Assembly (NCBI GenBank): GCA_018672475.1
Contig: JABHFS010000189.1
Span: 1 to 64,000, forward strand
Origin: Gemmatimonadota bacterium
GTDB taxonomy: Bacteria; Latescibacterota; UBA2968; UBA8231
DNA: 64,000 bases
Direction of reading: 5' to 3'
In this document: in pieces, positions 17,911 through 27,015 of the stretch
Numbering within the stretch: the first letter of the stretch is position 1
How the letters are laid out: each line of letters begins with the position of its first letter
Made by a program: the position numbers and the translations under genes
Notes under the pieces: generated by a model
What the model was told of the DNA's origin: nothing
Database searches by the model: none
Seen by the model: the letters and a program-made list of their open reading frames with translations, nothing else

Positions 17911-18132
17911 ATGAAAACCATCCAACGCATCCTCGATCAACACAGCGCCCTGGCCCTACCCGGCCTCTTCGGGGCGGCCGCCGCGATGCACCCGCTCTAT
18001 ACAAAACGAATGACCGACGGCACCTCCACCGGCGCCGAAGATCCGCTAATGGGTTTCGCTTCGTCTGACGAGTTGGTCGGTGTCGAAGAACGCCTCGCAC
18101 TAGTCCGGCGCCTGCAAGAGGTCGCAGAATAG
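17911..18132 (+). CDS. Hypothetical protein, 73 residues
   Basis: The product begins MKTIQRILDQHSALALPGLF and ends with a charged helix (ERLALVRRLQEVAE). No family is recognised. Its stop overlaps the start of the following lipoprotein gene (TAGTG), which suggests it is a real, coupled gene rather than a chance frame. It could also be a shortened remnant of a larger protein. Confidence 0.45.
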   Translation: MKTIQRILDQHSALALPGLFGAAAAMHPLYTKRMTDGTSTGAEDPLMGFASSDELVGVEERLALVRRLQEVAE

Positions 18133-18725
18133 TGCAACGCTATGCCAGCGCACTGATCCTCTCAACGATCCTGCTCGTAAGCGCCTGTGGATCAGACGCC
18201 CCCACCCAAGTCAAACCCCTGGCCACGATCGAAATGGATCAGCTGCTCAGCACCCTACAACGCATACCGGATCGCCCCGGCCCCAACCCCACCGCCACCT
18301 TCGAAATCCCCCACCAACAACTCAACCAACCCGCCCCCATCGTCGTACAGGAAGAATTGATCACCGCCGTCGCCGCGCTGCCCAACGTCCTGCTCTGGGA
18401 GTCGCCGAACTTCTTGCCGGGTGCGATCAGCTGGATCCTCGGCGAAAGCCTCAACACCGACGAAAAAGGCGACCTGACCGCTGGCAGCGAATTTGGCCAC
18501 CAGCACCGCAACGAAGTCGGCAGCATGCATCTGAACCTACCGGCCGCCGCCTCGCAAATCGTGCTCGAAAAAGGCTGGGCCGTATTGCACCCCTTATCCG
18601 CCGTAATCCACGGCAGCCGCGCCGTCGACTACCTGCTGGTCTATGCCCCCCGCGACAACGAGGATCTGAAAATCGTCTGGCTTATCGTGCAGGCGTCGTA
18701 TGCTTTCGCGCGGGGTGAGTTATAA
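18132..18725 (+). CDS. Lipoprotein with luciferase-like DUF5519 domain
   Basis: A GTG start gives 197 residues. Residues 1-19 are a lipoprotein signal ending in the lipobox LVSAC, so the mature protein is anchored to a membrane. The C-terminal two thirds resemble the DUF5519 'luciferase' domain: VAALPNVLLWES, MHLNLPAAASQIVLEKGW, VLHPLSAVIHGS and LLVYAPRDNEDLKIVW. That family has no proven bioluminescent activity. It is coupled to the 73-codon gene upstream. Function unknown. Confidence 0.65.
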   Translation: MQRYASALILSTILLVSACGSDAPTQVKPLATIEMDQLLSTLQRIPDRPGPNPTATFEIPHQQLNQPAPIVVQEELITAVAALPNVLLWESPNFLPGAISWILGESLNTDEKGDLTAGSEFGHQHRNEVGSMHLNLPAAASQIVLEKGWAVLHPLSAVIHGSRAVDYLLVYAPRDNEDLKIVWLIVQASYAFARGEL

Positions 18726-18794
18726 AATCTACGCGGGGATTTCTGTAGAGACCGATACGGGCTGGTGAGGGATTCCTACAAATCGCAATGCATT

Positions 18795-18809
18795 GGCGAG
18801 AATGAGCGA
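18795..18809 (+). repeat. Copy 1 of intergenic motif GGCGAGAATGAGCGA
   Basis: The same 14-15 base motif recurs at 48492-48506 (plus) and at 53863-53876 (minus, one base shorter), always between genes. Here it lies between the DUF5519 lipoprotein and the end of the sulfotransferase gene. Confidence 0.55.
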
Positions 18810-18856
18810 AGAGAGGCTCTCAATGCCCACCCACCACCGATTAGCGCTGCTCGGTT

Positions 18857-19588
18857 TTACTCCACCTCGTACCCATTCTCTGCCATAGCATCAGCAAAAA
18901 AATCGAACATATACTCCCCATCGCTCTTATCATCCGTCCTCCACCGCCCCACCGCATCCTCCCGCACGATAATCCGCCCCAACGGAAAACCCAAAAACGC
19001 CTCCAGATTCGTCAACGCCTGCTCCTGCTGCAAGACAAAATCCTCGAAGCGCACCAACATCCAGTCCTTCGGCTTCGGCGTCGCCTTCATCAACTCGTAT
19101 TGGTATTTCCACGAAATCGCCCGCCGCTGCCGGATACGATCCGTCCGCTCGTAATCGATACCAAAATTGCTCAGATCGTCGGTCTTGTGCCCGCTGAGAA
19201 TGCTGTCGCGCGGGTCGCGGATCCAGTGGATATACTTGATGTCGGGGAACATGCGCACGATCCACGGGTAAATCAGCGTCGTCTCGGGCAACTTCCAACC
19301 CTTGTGCTCAGAACGATCGCCCGTGACATCGGCCAAGTACTCGCCGATCAAGTCTTCGAACTCCGGGTCGATATCCATATCGTGCAACGCGGAGAAGTCC
19401 CACTCTAGGCCGCCCTTCCACTTGACGTATTTGGCCATGACCCGGCAGGCATCGTAGAGCTTTTGCGGCGGCACCTTGTCGCCGGAGCGGTTCAGCGTAT
19501 GGCCCATAAACACACCGCTGGCATAGAGCGTATGCGAGATGGCGCGCGTGCCCGAATGGCCGCGGCCGATAACGGTGATCAACGACAT
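18857..19588 (-). CDS. Sulfotransferase-like protein
   Basis: The 243-residue protein starts with a PAPS-binding P-loop-like segment (ITVIGRGHSGTRAIS). It contains the second conserved region YIHWIRDPRDSILSGHK and a LVRFEDFV segment near residue 190, both usual in sulfotransferase-fold proteins. Such enzymes transfer sulfate from PAPS to glycans or small molecules. The substrate is unknown. It sits next to two glycosidase-like genes and could act on related glycans; sulfatases elsewhere in the window would remove such groups. ATG at 19588. Confidence 0.78.
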   Translation of the reverse strand: MSLITVIGRGHSGTRAISHTLYASGVFMGHTLNRSGDKVPPQKLYDACRVMAKYVKWKGGLEWDFSALHDMDIDPEFEDLIGEYLADVTGDRSEHKGWKLPETTLIYPWIVRMFPDIKYIHWIRDPRDSILSGHKTDDLSNFGIDYERTDRIRQRRAISWKYQYELMKATPKPKDWMLVRFEDFVLQQEQALTNLEAFLGFPLGRIIVREDAVGRWRTDDKSDGEYMFDFFADAMAENGYEVE

Positions 19589-19885
19589 AAGTACTCCTAA
19601 AGACAGGACAAAACCGCCGGGACCAAACGCTCCCAGCGATCGTATCGATCAGTTAAAACCACCAATAGTGGTGTCAAAGCAAAGCAAAGCGAGAAGGCAG
19701 AGCAAGCAGTAAGCGAACACAACCTGTACGCGAGCGATAGCGTCTCGATCACGCACTCAATATCGATGCAACACGCCGCGTACGACGGATGCGGCGCTTC
19801 GTCGGCTGCCGACTAAAGCAGGATCTCCTGCGCACGCCCCAATCTTCGAGCGGATTAATCGTCACACAAAACCTCAATCCCCTAT

Positions 19886-22006
19886 TTAAACCCCAGCTTC
19901 TACCACAAACCACACCAAACCCTGCGCCGGAATCTCCACCTGTAGCTCCACCTCATAAACCCGATCCAGCAGATATTCCCGCACCTCACCTTCCCCTTCG
20001 CGAATCAACGCCCTCTCGCGCAACCCCGTATAATAAAGCGGCAACTTCCAAGCCCTAGTGACCGCTTCTTCGAGCGGATTAAAAAAGAGCGCTAAGCCAC
20101 GCGTAGCCAACTGTGCATTGACATGCAGCACCCCGTCGATATCGCGCCCGTCGGCACGTCTTAGGTGCATGATATCGGATTCGAGAATCGCCCGATAACG
20201 CTTGTAGAAGTCCACCCACTTTTTCACGACCGCCTTGGTCTCGTCGGTGTCGTAGAGCCGCGGCCCACGATAACAAGCCTGTACCCCGCAGCCAAAATTC
20301 TGCGCCAAATGCGCCTCATAGGCGTCCAGGTGCTCGGCCAAGGGCTCCAAAGTCGCCGCTTCGCCGCCACCGTGATACTCGACCAGCGGCACAAACATCC
20401 AACCCATGCTCGGCGTCTTTTCCCACGTGCCATCATAGACATTTTGCCGCGCCAAAAGGATCTGCCTGTCGCGCGGCAGCGACCAATTCACCTCGCGATA
20501 GCCCATGCCATTTTTATTCGAGCCATTGAGAAAATACCAGTCGGGCACGTTGAGATAGATACCCTGCGCGCGGCACCAATGATAAAAGTGCGTAATGCGC
20601 TGCCACTGCCGCCACTGCGAATCGGCCAGCCCTGCATGCCCTGGGTGCGCGGTCGAGGCGCAGACATCGCCCGGATACGAGCCGTCGTGTTCAAAAATAT
20701 TGAGACCGGACGCGGTGTAGAGCACTTCGACTTTGCGAAAGTAATCTTCGCCCCAATCGCTGCACAAACACGGTGACTGACCGAAGATCGCACCACCGGG
20801 CGCACCGGTCTCCGGGTTGATCGCGTCGTTTGCCGCGTCGATACTGCGACTGGCCAATAGCGAATAACCGCCCAGCTCTACGCCCTTGTTATGCGCGTAA
20901 TCCGCCAGCGTCTTGAGCTCGGCGATATAGTCGGTATCCTCACTCTCAGCATCGAAGCCGCTGCCAAAAGTCATGATCACCATCTCAAAGCCAACCTCGG
21001 CGCACTGGTCCACCGCCGCCTTGACCGACTCGGGATCGGCCTTGCGCACATGCATCAGGATCGGATTCTCCTGGGTCCAAGGAGCGAGCGTGCGATACAT
21101 CCGGCGCAGCGCCAAACCGCGACGTTCGCGATCGCTGCTGTCGGGCGCGAGTTCATAGGTGCGAAAGCTCTTAAAGGTCTCGCTCGCCGCGATATCGACC
21201 TCGGGGCCCATCGGCAAACGACTCTCCAACAGGCAGGGCGTGGCGTATTTGTAATTGACCTGCGTCGTATACTGCGGGTCTGTAACCCAATGCGTCGTCG
21301 CATTGGCGCTCTTGGGCGTCATCCCGTGAAAGGCGAAGTCGCTCTCGACGTGCAGGTCCGGGTAAACCCACTCGGCGGGCGCATCCACCGAAACCTCGCC
21401 TTCGACCACCGCGAGGATCTCGCTATTGAAGGTATTGAGACGCACGGCACTATTGCCGCCATTATGCAGTTCCAACCATTTACCCAACAATGGCAAGCCG
21501 TCGTAGAGCTCGTAGACGATCGCTGCCGCGAGATCTTGCGGGCCAACAAAATTCAACGTCAAACGCACGCCCGGCGGCGGCCACGGCAAATCCGGACAGG
21601 GCCGCACTCGTTTCCACGCAAAGGGCGCCTGCGTCTTGCCAACGGCAAAGTCGACAAACTGAAAGGCCGCGGGATCGCTCGCAAAACCGTCGATCCACTC
21701 CCGGCGCAAATAGGCGTATTCTTCCTGGCCGACAAGTCCGCCGATATCATAAGAGGCCCCGTCCACAACGACGCTCGCCTCGGGTTTGACCCCACGCAAG
21801 ATAGATGCGCCAGTGACGAGGTTGTCGAAACCGACGGTGGCAGCATTCGGTGTGACGCGGAAGATGCGATTTAAGAGGCCATTAGTGAGGATGATTTCGG
21901 CTGGATGTTCACCTGCGTAGACGCCGGCTTTATAGGGCGAGGCGTCGAGTAGCCAGTCGCACTCGTAGACCGGTGCTTGGCTAAAAGTCGGTAGTTTATT
22001 ACTCAT
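19886..22006 (-). CDS. Alpha-galactosidase-like glycoside hydrolase (GH36/GH27-like)
   Basis: This is a 706-residue protein with no clear signal peptide. An N-terminal beta-rich half (to about residue 300) is followed by a TIM-barrel-like region: CAEVGFEMVIMTFGSGFD, ADYAHNKGVELGGYSLL, GLNIFEHDGSYPGDVC and YLNVPDWYFLNG. The C-terminus is again beta-rich. This order matches clan GH-D alpha-galactosidase-like enzymes, and the aspartate in FEHDGSY is in the right region to be the nucleophile. Substrate cannot be stated. It is followed on the same strand by the sulfotransferase gene and is divergent from the GH20-like gene. Confidence 0.62.
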   Translation of the reverse strand: MSNKLPTFSQAPVYECDWLLDASPYKAGVYAGEHPAEIILTNGLLNRIFRVTPNAATVGFDNLVTGASILRGVKPEASVVVDGASYDIGGLVGQEEYAYLRREWIDGFASDPAAFQFVDFAVGKTQAPFAWKRVRPCPDLPWPPPGVRLTLNFVGPQDLAAAIVYELYDGLPLLGKWLELHNGGNSAVRLNTFNSEILAVVEGEVSVDAPAEWVYPDLHVESDFAFHGMTPKSANATTHWVTDPQYTTQVNYKYATPCLLESRLPMGPEVDIAASETFKSFRTYELAPDSSDRERRGLALRRMYRTLAPWTQENPILMHVRKADPESVKAAVDQCAEVGFEMVIMTFGSGFDAESEDTDYIAELKTLADYAHNKGVELGGYSLLASRSIDAANDAINPETGAPGGAIFGQSPCLCSDWGEDYFRKVEVLYTASGLNIFEHDGSYPGDVCASTAHPGHAGLADSQWRQWQRITHFYHWCRAQGIYLNVPDWYFLNGSNKNGMGYREVNWSLPRDRQILLARQNVYDGTWEKTPSMGWMFVPLVEYHGGGEAATLEPLAEHLDAYEAHLAQNFGCGVQACYRGPRLYDTDETKAVVKKWVDFYKRYRAILESDIMHLRRADGRDIDGVLHVNAQLATRGLALFFNPLEEAVTRAWKLPLYYTGLRERALIREGEGEVREYLLDRVYEVELQVEIPAQGLVWFVVEAGV

Positions 22007-22202
22007 GCCCTAAAGTTCGCCCGTGCGATGGATAGGGGCAAACGGCGATATCGCCTAGTAGATTCGACAGGCTATTTGCTATATTGCACATGCGATAGAA
22101 CATTAGAAATAGCCAGCGCGGTCAGCCCGCAGCTCTCGCACTCCTCACAACAGCGCAAACAAATAACTGCAAAACTGCAGTAGCACTTCCAAGGAACTTC
22201 AC

Positions 22203-24194
22203 ATGAAACAACAACTGCTACGCCACCTCCTCCCCCTACCGCAAGAAATCGCCATCGACAACCTGCTCGAACTCCACCCATCCGAAATCGGCCTCCACCT
22301 CACCCCCAACGCCGGCCCCCTCGCCGAACAAGCCGCCACCGAACTACGCCAGCTCTTCACCGACAAAGCCAACTGCGCCCCAGAAGGCGACCGCTTCACC
22401 ATCACCCTAGGCATCCCCGACGACCAGGGCGAATTAGCCAATACCCCTGTCGACATCCCCCGCCTGCAAAACCTGCCCGTCGCGCAAAACACCCCGCTCT
22501 CCCGGCACCACGAGCAAGCCTATCTCATCCGCCCCGTCGGCCAAGAACAACTGCTCATCGCCGCCCTCAACGGCCGCGGCCTCTACTACGGCGCCCGCAC
22601 CCTGCAACAACTGCTCGCCGCCACGCTCACACCCGAACGCGTAATCGTCCCCCTAGCCCACATCACCGATTGGCCCGACTTCGACGAGCGCGGCCTGTGG
22701 AACTTCCCCGACGAAGCCGAGTGGATCCCCGAGCTCGCCGCGCTAAAACTCAACTACGGCAAAATGGCAGCGACACGCCTGGAGACGATCGAACGCGACA
22801 AAACAAACCAGGCCATTATCGAAAAAGAGCAGATGCTCGCAAGCCGCTGTCGCGCCTTCAACTACTCGCCCTATATCCTGCACCTAAACTTCCTGCACGA
22901 CTGCGGCCTTTTCCGCGCCTATCCCGAGTTGGCCGGCATCGGCGACAGCGCGCTAACCGGCCGTTACTTCGCACACAAAGAAGGCAACCAACACCGCGCG
23001 CCCTGCGCTTCACAACCCGTATTGGTCGATATTCTGAGCGAGTGGATGGAATCGATCGCCGAGCAGGATGGGCTCGATATCAGTTGCTGGCTCAGCGAGC
23101 GGCCCGGCCAATGCGGCTGTGCCGATTGCACCGCCACGGGTCAGTTCGCGCTCGAAGCCCGTGCCTTCGTACAGGCCTGGCGCCGCGCCAGGCAAAACTT
23201 CCCCAAGCTCGAAATCCGCCTCTTCCTTTCCACCACCACCCTCGAACGCGACTGGCGCGTGCTCGCCGAAACGCCGCCCGAAATCAAGATAGAACGCGCC
23301 TGCGCCATGGGGCTGGAACGCGTAGCACACAAACCCCGCGACCTCTTCGCCAACCCCCTCTACGACCGCTACGCTGAAGAAGGCCGCTGGATCGCCAGCT
23401 ACGACGCGCCCATCGGCGTCAACGGCGATGTCGATACGCCGGAGTTTAAAATACCCGAGCGCTCGGCACAGCGCATGCGGGACTATGTCGGGCAATTGCA
23501 CCGACGCGGTTATCAGGGGGCCTACGGCATGATTGCCTGGGGCACTTTCGCCCGCGAGATCAATGGCTTCAATATCGCCGCCCTAGCCGAGTGGTCGTGG
23601 AACAGCAACGGGCGCGACACCCGCGAATTTGCCGCCGCCTGGGCCACGCGCGAAGGTTTTGCCGATCCCGAGCGCGTCGCTGATTGGTCCGAGTTGCTCG
23701 GACCAATCGCCTTCGACGTTTTTGACTCGGATTTCCCCGTCTGTTATTCGCAGAATCAGGCGATCGAAATAGTCCGCCGGCGTCAAAGGCCCTATCTCGG
23801 CGAGGGCATGTTTCGCTATTACGATACACCGGAGGCCTTTGACGAAAAAAAAGGCGCCTGCACGCAAGCCCTGGACCTCGTACATGACTTGCCTGCAGAC
23901 TTCGCGCTGGAAACCACCGTGGTGCAGACCTATATCGACCTCGCCCACCGCATCTGGCAGGTCGCCGAGTTGTTGGCGACAAGCGTGCTAAACGACCCGG
24001 AGGACCAGACCCGCATGCGCGAATATCTCGCCTGGCTACGCCAGGCTGGCGCAGCCAATATCGAAGCCATCCGCGCCTGGCGCGGCCACCTAGGTCCGGA
24101 GCCCTGGCACTCCCGCGTGCACGACGCGCTCAAGGGCAGCGAGCGCACCGTCGGCGAAATCTGCCGCTTCGTCGAAGAGCGTTATCTCTTTTAG
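22203..24194 (+). CDS. GH20-like glycoside hydrolase family protein
   Basis: The 663-residue protein starts with an alpha/beta domain of the type found at the N-terminus of GH20 hexosaminidases (LIAALNGRGLYYGARTLQQLL), followed by DWPDFDERGLWNF, which marks the start of the catalytic barrel. The middle has ISCWLSERPGQCGCADC, with closely spaced cysteines, and ends in a helical region. The canonical D-E catalytic pair of GH20 is not obvious, so it may be a divergent or non-hexosaminidase member. RBS AAGGAA precedes ATG 22203. The MFS transporter follows 53 bases downstream. Confidence 0.6.
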   Translation: MKQQLLRHLLPLPQEIAIDNLLELHPSEIGLHLTPNAGPLAEQAATELRQLFTDKANCAPEGDRFTITLGIPDDQGELANTPVDIPRLQNLPVAQNTPLSRHHEQAYLIRPVGQEQLLIAALNGRGLYYGARTLQQLLAATLTPERVIVPLAHITDWPDFDERGLWNFPDEAEWIPELAALKLNYGKMAATRLETIERDKTNQAIIEKEQMLASRCRAFNYSPYILHLNFLHDCGLFRAYPELAGIGDSALTGRYFAHKEGNQHRAPCASQPVLVDILSEWMESIAEQDGLDISCWLSERPGQCGCADCTATGQFALEARAFVQAWRRARQNFPKLEIRLFLSTTTLERDWRVLAETPPEIKIERACAMGLERVAHKPRDLFANPLYDRYAEEGRWIASYDAPIGVNGDVDTPEFKIPERSAQRMRDYVGQLHRRGYQGAYGMIAWGTFAREINGFNIAALAEWSWNSNGRDTREFAAAWATREGFADPERVADWSELLGPIAFDVFDSDFPVCYSQNQAIEIVRRRQRPYLGEGMFRYYDTPEAFDEKKGACTQALDLVHDLPADFALETTVVQTYIDLAHRIWQVAELLATSVLNDPEDQTRMREYLAWLRQAGAANIEAIRAWRGHLGPEPWHSRVHDALKGSERTVGEICRFVEERYLF

Positions 24195-24247
24195 AAGATC
24201 GCGCCCGGTCTCGCGTCCGAACCCTTCTTCGGCTACCTTCTGCCCCC

Positions 24248-25387
24248 ATGCGCAAAGCACCCTTCCTCTATCTGTCCGCCTTTCTGATGGACGGCGGCCT
24301 GGCCCTGGCCAGCCTCTGCATTCCATTGCTGGCCATTCGCGTCGGCGGTACCTACGACGATCTTGGCGCGCTCAGGGCGACGCACTCGCTGACCTACGCG
24401 CTCGGCGCTTTCTGGCTCGGGCGGTTGGCCGACCGCATCGGCTATCAGCGCTCGATGGCCGCGTGCTGCCTGCTGCTGGTACCGGTCTTTGCCGGCTATT
24501 ATTATGTCAGTGCGGTATGGCAGCTTTTTGGCTTGGCGCTATTGACCGGAATCGCCACCTGCGCGTTCTGGCCTTCACTACAGGCTTGGCTTGCGGAGGG
24601 GCAAAGAAGCGACGGTCTGCGACAGCGCATCGGCAGTTTCAATATGTCCTGGTCGTTGGGCATGGTCGTTGGGCCGGGCTTGGCCGGCGCGCTCTACGCA
24701 GCCTATGCCGGGCTCTCCTTCGCGCTGCTCGCCGCGTTGTTCTTCGCCATGTTTGTCGGGGTCGTGTTATTGCAGGTCCGCGAGGATGGGCGCGAACAGG
24801 GCAACGAGACGGAGACAGAGACGGCCTCGCTCGCCGCCGCGCGCATTTTCTTACCCGTGGCCTGGATCGCCAATTTTTCCACCTACTTCGCCATCGGCAT
24901 CGTCCGCTCGCTCTTCCCCAAACTGGCTACCGACCTCGGGGTACAAACGGCACACCTGGGCTATCTGATGGCTCTTATCGGCCTGGCCCAACTCGCAACT
25001 TTCGCGCTGATCTCACGCACCGAGCGTTGGCAGTTTAGGCTTTGGCCGCTGGTAGCGGTACAATTAGCAGCGATGCTAGCACTCGGCGTATTGGCCTTCA
25101 GCACTTCGCTCATCGCCTTTGCCGGCGGGCTTTTGCTATTGGGGGTAATGATCGGTTTTACCTATACCGCCAGCGGCTTTTATAGCCTACACTCCACCGC
25201 ACCCGGAGGCGGGCGCATCGGCATCCACGAAACCATCCTCGGCGGCGGCAACCTGGTCGGTCCTTTGGCCGGTGGTCTGGTCGGCGAATATATCGGCGCA
25301 CGCGCGCCCTATATGCTCGCCGCCGGCGTTATCGCCATAGCGCTAGCCGCGCAGGCAATCTATCTGCGTCGGGCACGGACATCATAG
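24248..25387 (+). CDS. Major facilitator superfamily transporter
   Basis: The 379-residue polytopic protein has about 12 hydrophobic segments. The loop between helices 2 and 3 (GRLADRIGYQRS) is the MFS motif A, and the charged central loop (EDGREQGNETETET) separates the two six-helix halves. The cargo is unknown; its position after the GH20-like gene suggests uptake or release of sugars, but that is only context. Two glycines-rich C-terminal helices (GGGNLVGPLAGGLVG) are typical. Confidence 0.85.
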   Translation: MRKAPFLYLSAFLMDGGLALASLCIPLLAIRVGGTYDDLGALRATHSLTYALGAFWLGRLADRIGYQRSMAACCLLLVPVFAGYYYVSAVWQLFGLALLTGIATCAFWPSLQAWLAEGQRSDGLRQRIGSFNMSWSLGMVVGPGLAGALYAAYAGLSFALLAALFFAMFVGVVLLQVREDGREQGNETETETASLAAARIFLPVAWIANFSTYFAIGIVRSLFPKLATDLGVQTAHLGYLMALIGLAQLATFALISRTERWQFRLWPLVAVQLAAMLALGVLAFSTSLIAFAGGLLLLGVMIGFTYTASGFYSLHSTAPGGGRIGIHETILGGGNLVGPLAGGLVGEYIGARAPYMLAAGVIAIALAAQAIYLRRARTS

Positions 25388-25469
25388 CGCACTTCTGTTA
25401 AGGCTGCGTTGGGCAAGACTTCGCACCCACTGGCCTTCGTATTGCAACCCAGTATCCCCCCATCGCGAC

Positions 25470-26246
25470 CTAGTGCACCACCATCTGCTGCGCTTTGCTA
25501 AAGCACAATCGCCGTACCACATGTACCACGATGATCGAACCGATCGCCGTAGAGGCTACTAACATTAGCATGACGATGATCTGATATTTGATCGAAGTCA
25601 TCGGGTCGGCACCGGCCAGGATTTGCCCCGTCATCATGCCCGGCAAAGAAACCAGCCCCACCGTCATCAGCGCATTGATCGAGGGAATCATCCCCGCGCG
25701 AATGCAGGCGCGCAGGATATCGGCGGTGGCTTCCTGATACGTGCCGCCCAACGACAGCGCCAGTTCAATCCGAGGCCGCTCCCTGCGCAACTCGGTGAAC
25801 ATCCGCTCCAAGGCGATGGTAATCGCATTCATCGAATTGCCGGCGATCATGCCCCCTAGGGGAATGAAATACTGTGGACTATACCAGGGATCGACCTGAA
25901 TGATAAAGGCGGTGACCACCACCGTCACCGTCGTGTAACTGGCCACCATCGAGACAAAGATCGGCGCGAAAATGGCGACCTGGTTCTCTTTTAGCCTGCC
26001 CCGGATAGCATGGGCGGCCCAAAATACCATCCATACGAAAATCAATAATACCAGATAAGGATTGCTGAGCTGGAAGATGAACTTGAGTACATAGCCGACT
26101 AAAAAAAGCTGCGCGAAGGTGCGTACCGTGCCCCAGGCCAGATCCTTCTCCAAGCCCAGACGCAATACCGCCGAGCCGGTACCGGCCACCACCACGAAGA
26201 CCGCACAGAGCGCCAATTGCAGCGGGCTGATCTCGATAAGACTCAC
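25470..26246 (-). CDS. fetB: FetB-like ABC exporter permease (UPF0014)
   Basis: The 258-residue membrane protein belongs to the UPF0014/FetB family, with QLFLVGYVLKFIF, AHAIRGRLKE, FIPLGGMIAGNSMNAI and SLPGMMTGQILAGADP, the last being the family hallmark. In E. coli FetAB exports iron and protects against peroxide stress. The gene starts at a GTG that overlaps the stop of the ATPase gene (GTGA), so the two are translationally coupled and probably form one transporter. Confidence 0.9.
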   Translation of the reverse strand: MSLIEISPLQLALCAVFVVVAGTGSAVLRLGLEKDLAWGTVRTFAQLFLVGYVLKFIFQLSNPYLVLLIFVWMVFWAAHAIRGRLKENQVAIFAPIFVSMVASYTTVTVVVTAFIIQVDPWYSPQYFIPLGGMIAGNSMNAITIALERMFTELRRERPRIELALSLGGTYQEATADILRACIRAGMIPSINALMTVGLVSLPGMMTGQILAGADPMTSIKYQIIVMLMLVASTAIGSIIVVHVVRRLCFSKAQQMVVH

Positions 26247-26908
26247 GCCGCTGTCCCGTCTAGGCGCCGCTCGCGCAGGGCATAGCGCTTGAGACGCGCC
26301 TTCTGCGGATTAAAGTCCAGGTGGGTTACCAGTACTATCCCGAGACCGCGTTCCACATTCGCACGCTCCAGCCAAGCGTCGACCACCTCCTTCGAGTCGG
26401 TGTCCAAGGCCGAGGTCGGTTCGTCGCAAAGCAGTATTTCAGGCTCGACGAGCAAGGTGCGAATCAGCGCCAACCGCTGTTGCTGGCCGAGCGACAGTAC
26501 CACGGCATCGTCGTCGAGCGCCACATCGGCTAGTAGCAAGTCGTCGAGCCAAGTGCGCAAAACCTCATCGCCGGGCGACTGCTGGCCGCGCTGCGCTTTA
26601 AAAGCGAAGGGATAGTGCAAATTTTCGCGCACCGAGCCGGTGACCATCACCGGAGTCTGTTGCACAAACCCCATGCGCCGTCTGAGCTGGGTCACCTCAT
26701 ATTCGCCGGCCGGGCGACCATCGATCAAAATCCGACCGGCGCTGGGCTCCTGCAAACGGTTGAGCACGCGCAACAGGCTCGATTTGCCACAGCCGGACGG
26801 ACCGTGAATCAACGCAAAGTCACCCGCGTCGAGTATAAAGTCCAGATCCTGCAATAACGGCGGCTTGTCACCGAAGCTCAATTCGATTTTCTGTAGTTCT
26901 ATTTTCAT
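26243..26908 (-). CDS. fetA: FetA-like ABC transporter ATPase
   Basis: From ATG 26908 the protein has 221 residues; the longer open frame adds 18 residues without similarity. It has Walker A (GPSGCGKSS), a Q-loop (FVQQTPVM), the ABC signature as LSLGQQQRLALIRTLL, Walker B (LLCDEPTSAL) and the switch histidine in VTHLD. The signature reads LSLGQ rather than LSGGQ, as in some relatives. It energises the coupled FetB permease; the likely substrate is a metal such as iron. Confidence 0.9.
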   Translation of the reverse strand: MKIELQKIELSFGDKPPLLQDLDFILDAGDFALIHGPSGCGKSSLLRVLNRLQEPSAGRILIDGRPAGEYEVTQLRRRMGFVQQTPVMVTGSVRENLHYPFAFKAQRGQQSPGDEVLRTWLDDLLLADVALDDDAVVLSLGQQQRLALIRTLLVEPEILLCDEPTSALDTDSKEVVDAWLERANVERGLGIVLVTHLDFNPQKARLKRYALRERRLDGTAA

Positions 26909-27015
26909 GGGATATAACACGCAACGTCGCTCGCTCGCGGCAGTGACACAAACAAGCGGCAAGGGTCAGCGACCAGTATCGATCTCAGCAAGCCAATAGC
27001 TGCCGTGAGACCTCG

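Noticed and set aside
20891..21874. Plus-strand open frame of 327 codons
   Set aside because: It lies opposite the alpha-galactosidase-like gene and has no domain signal.
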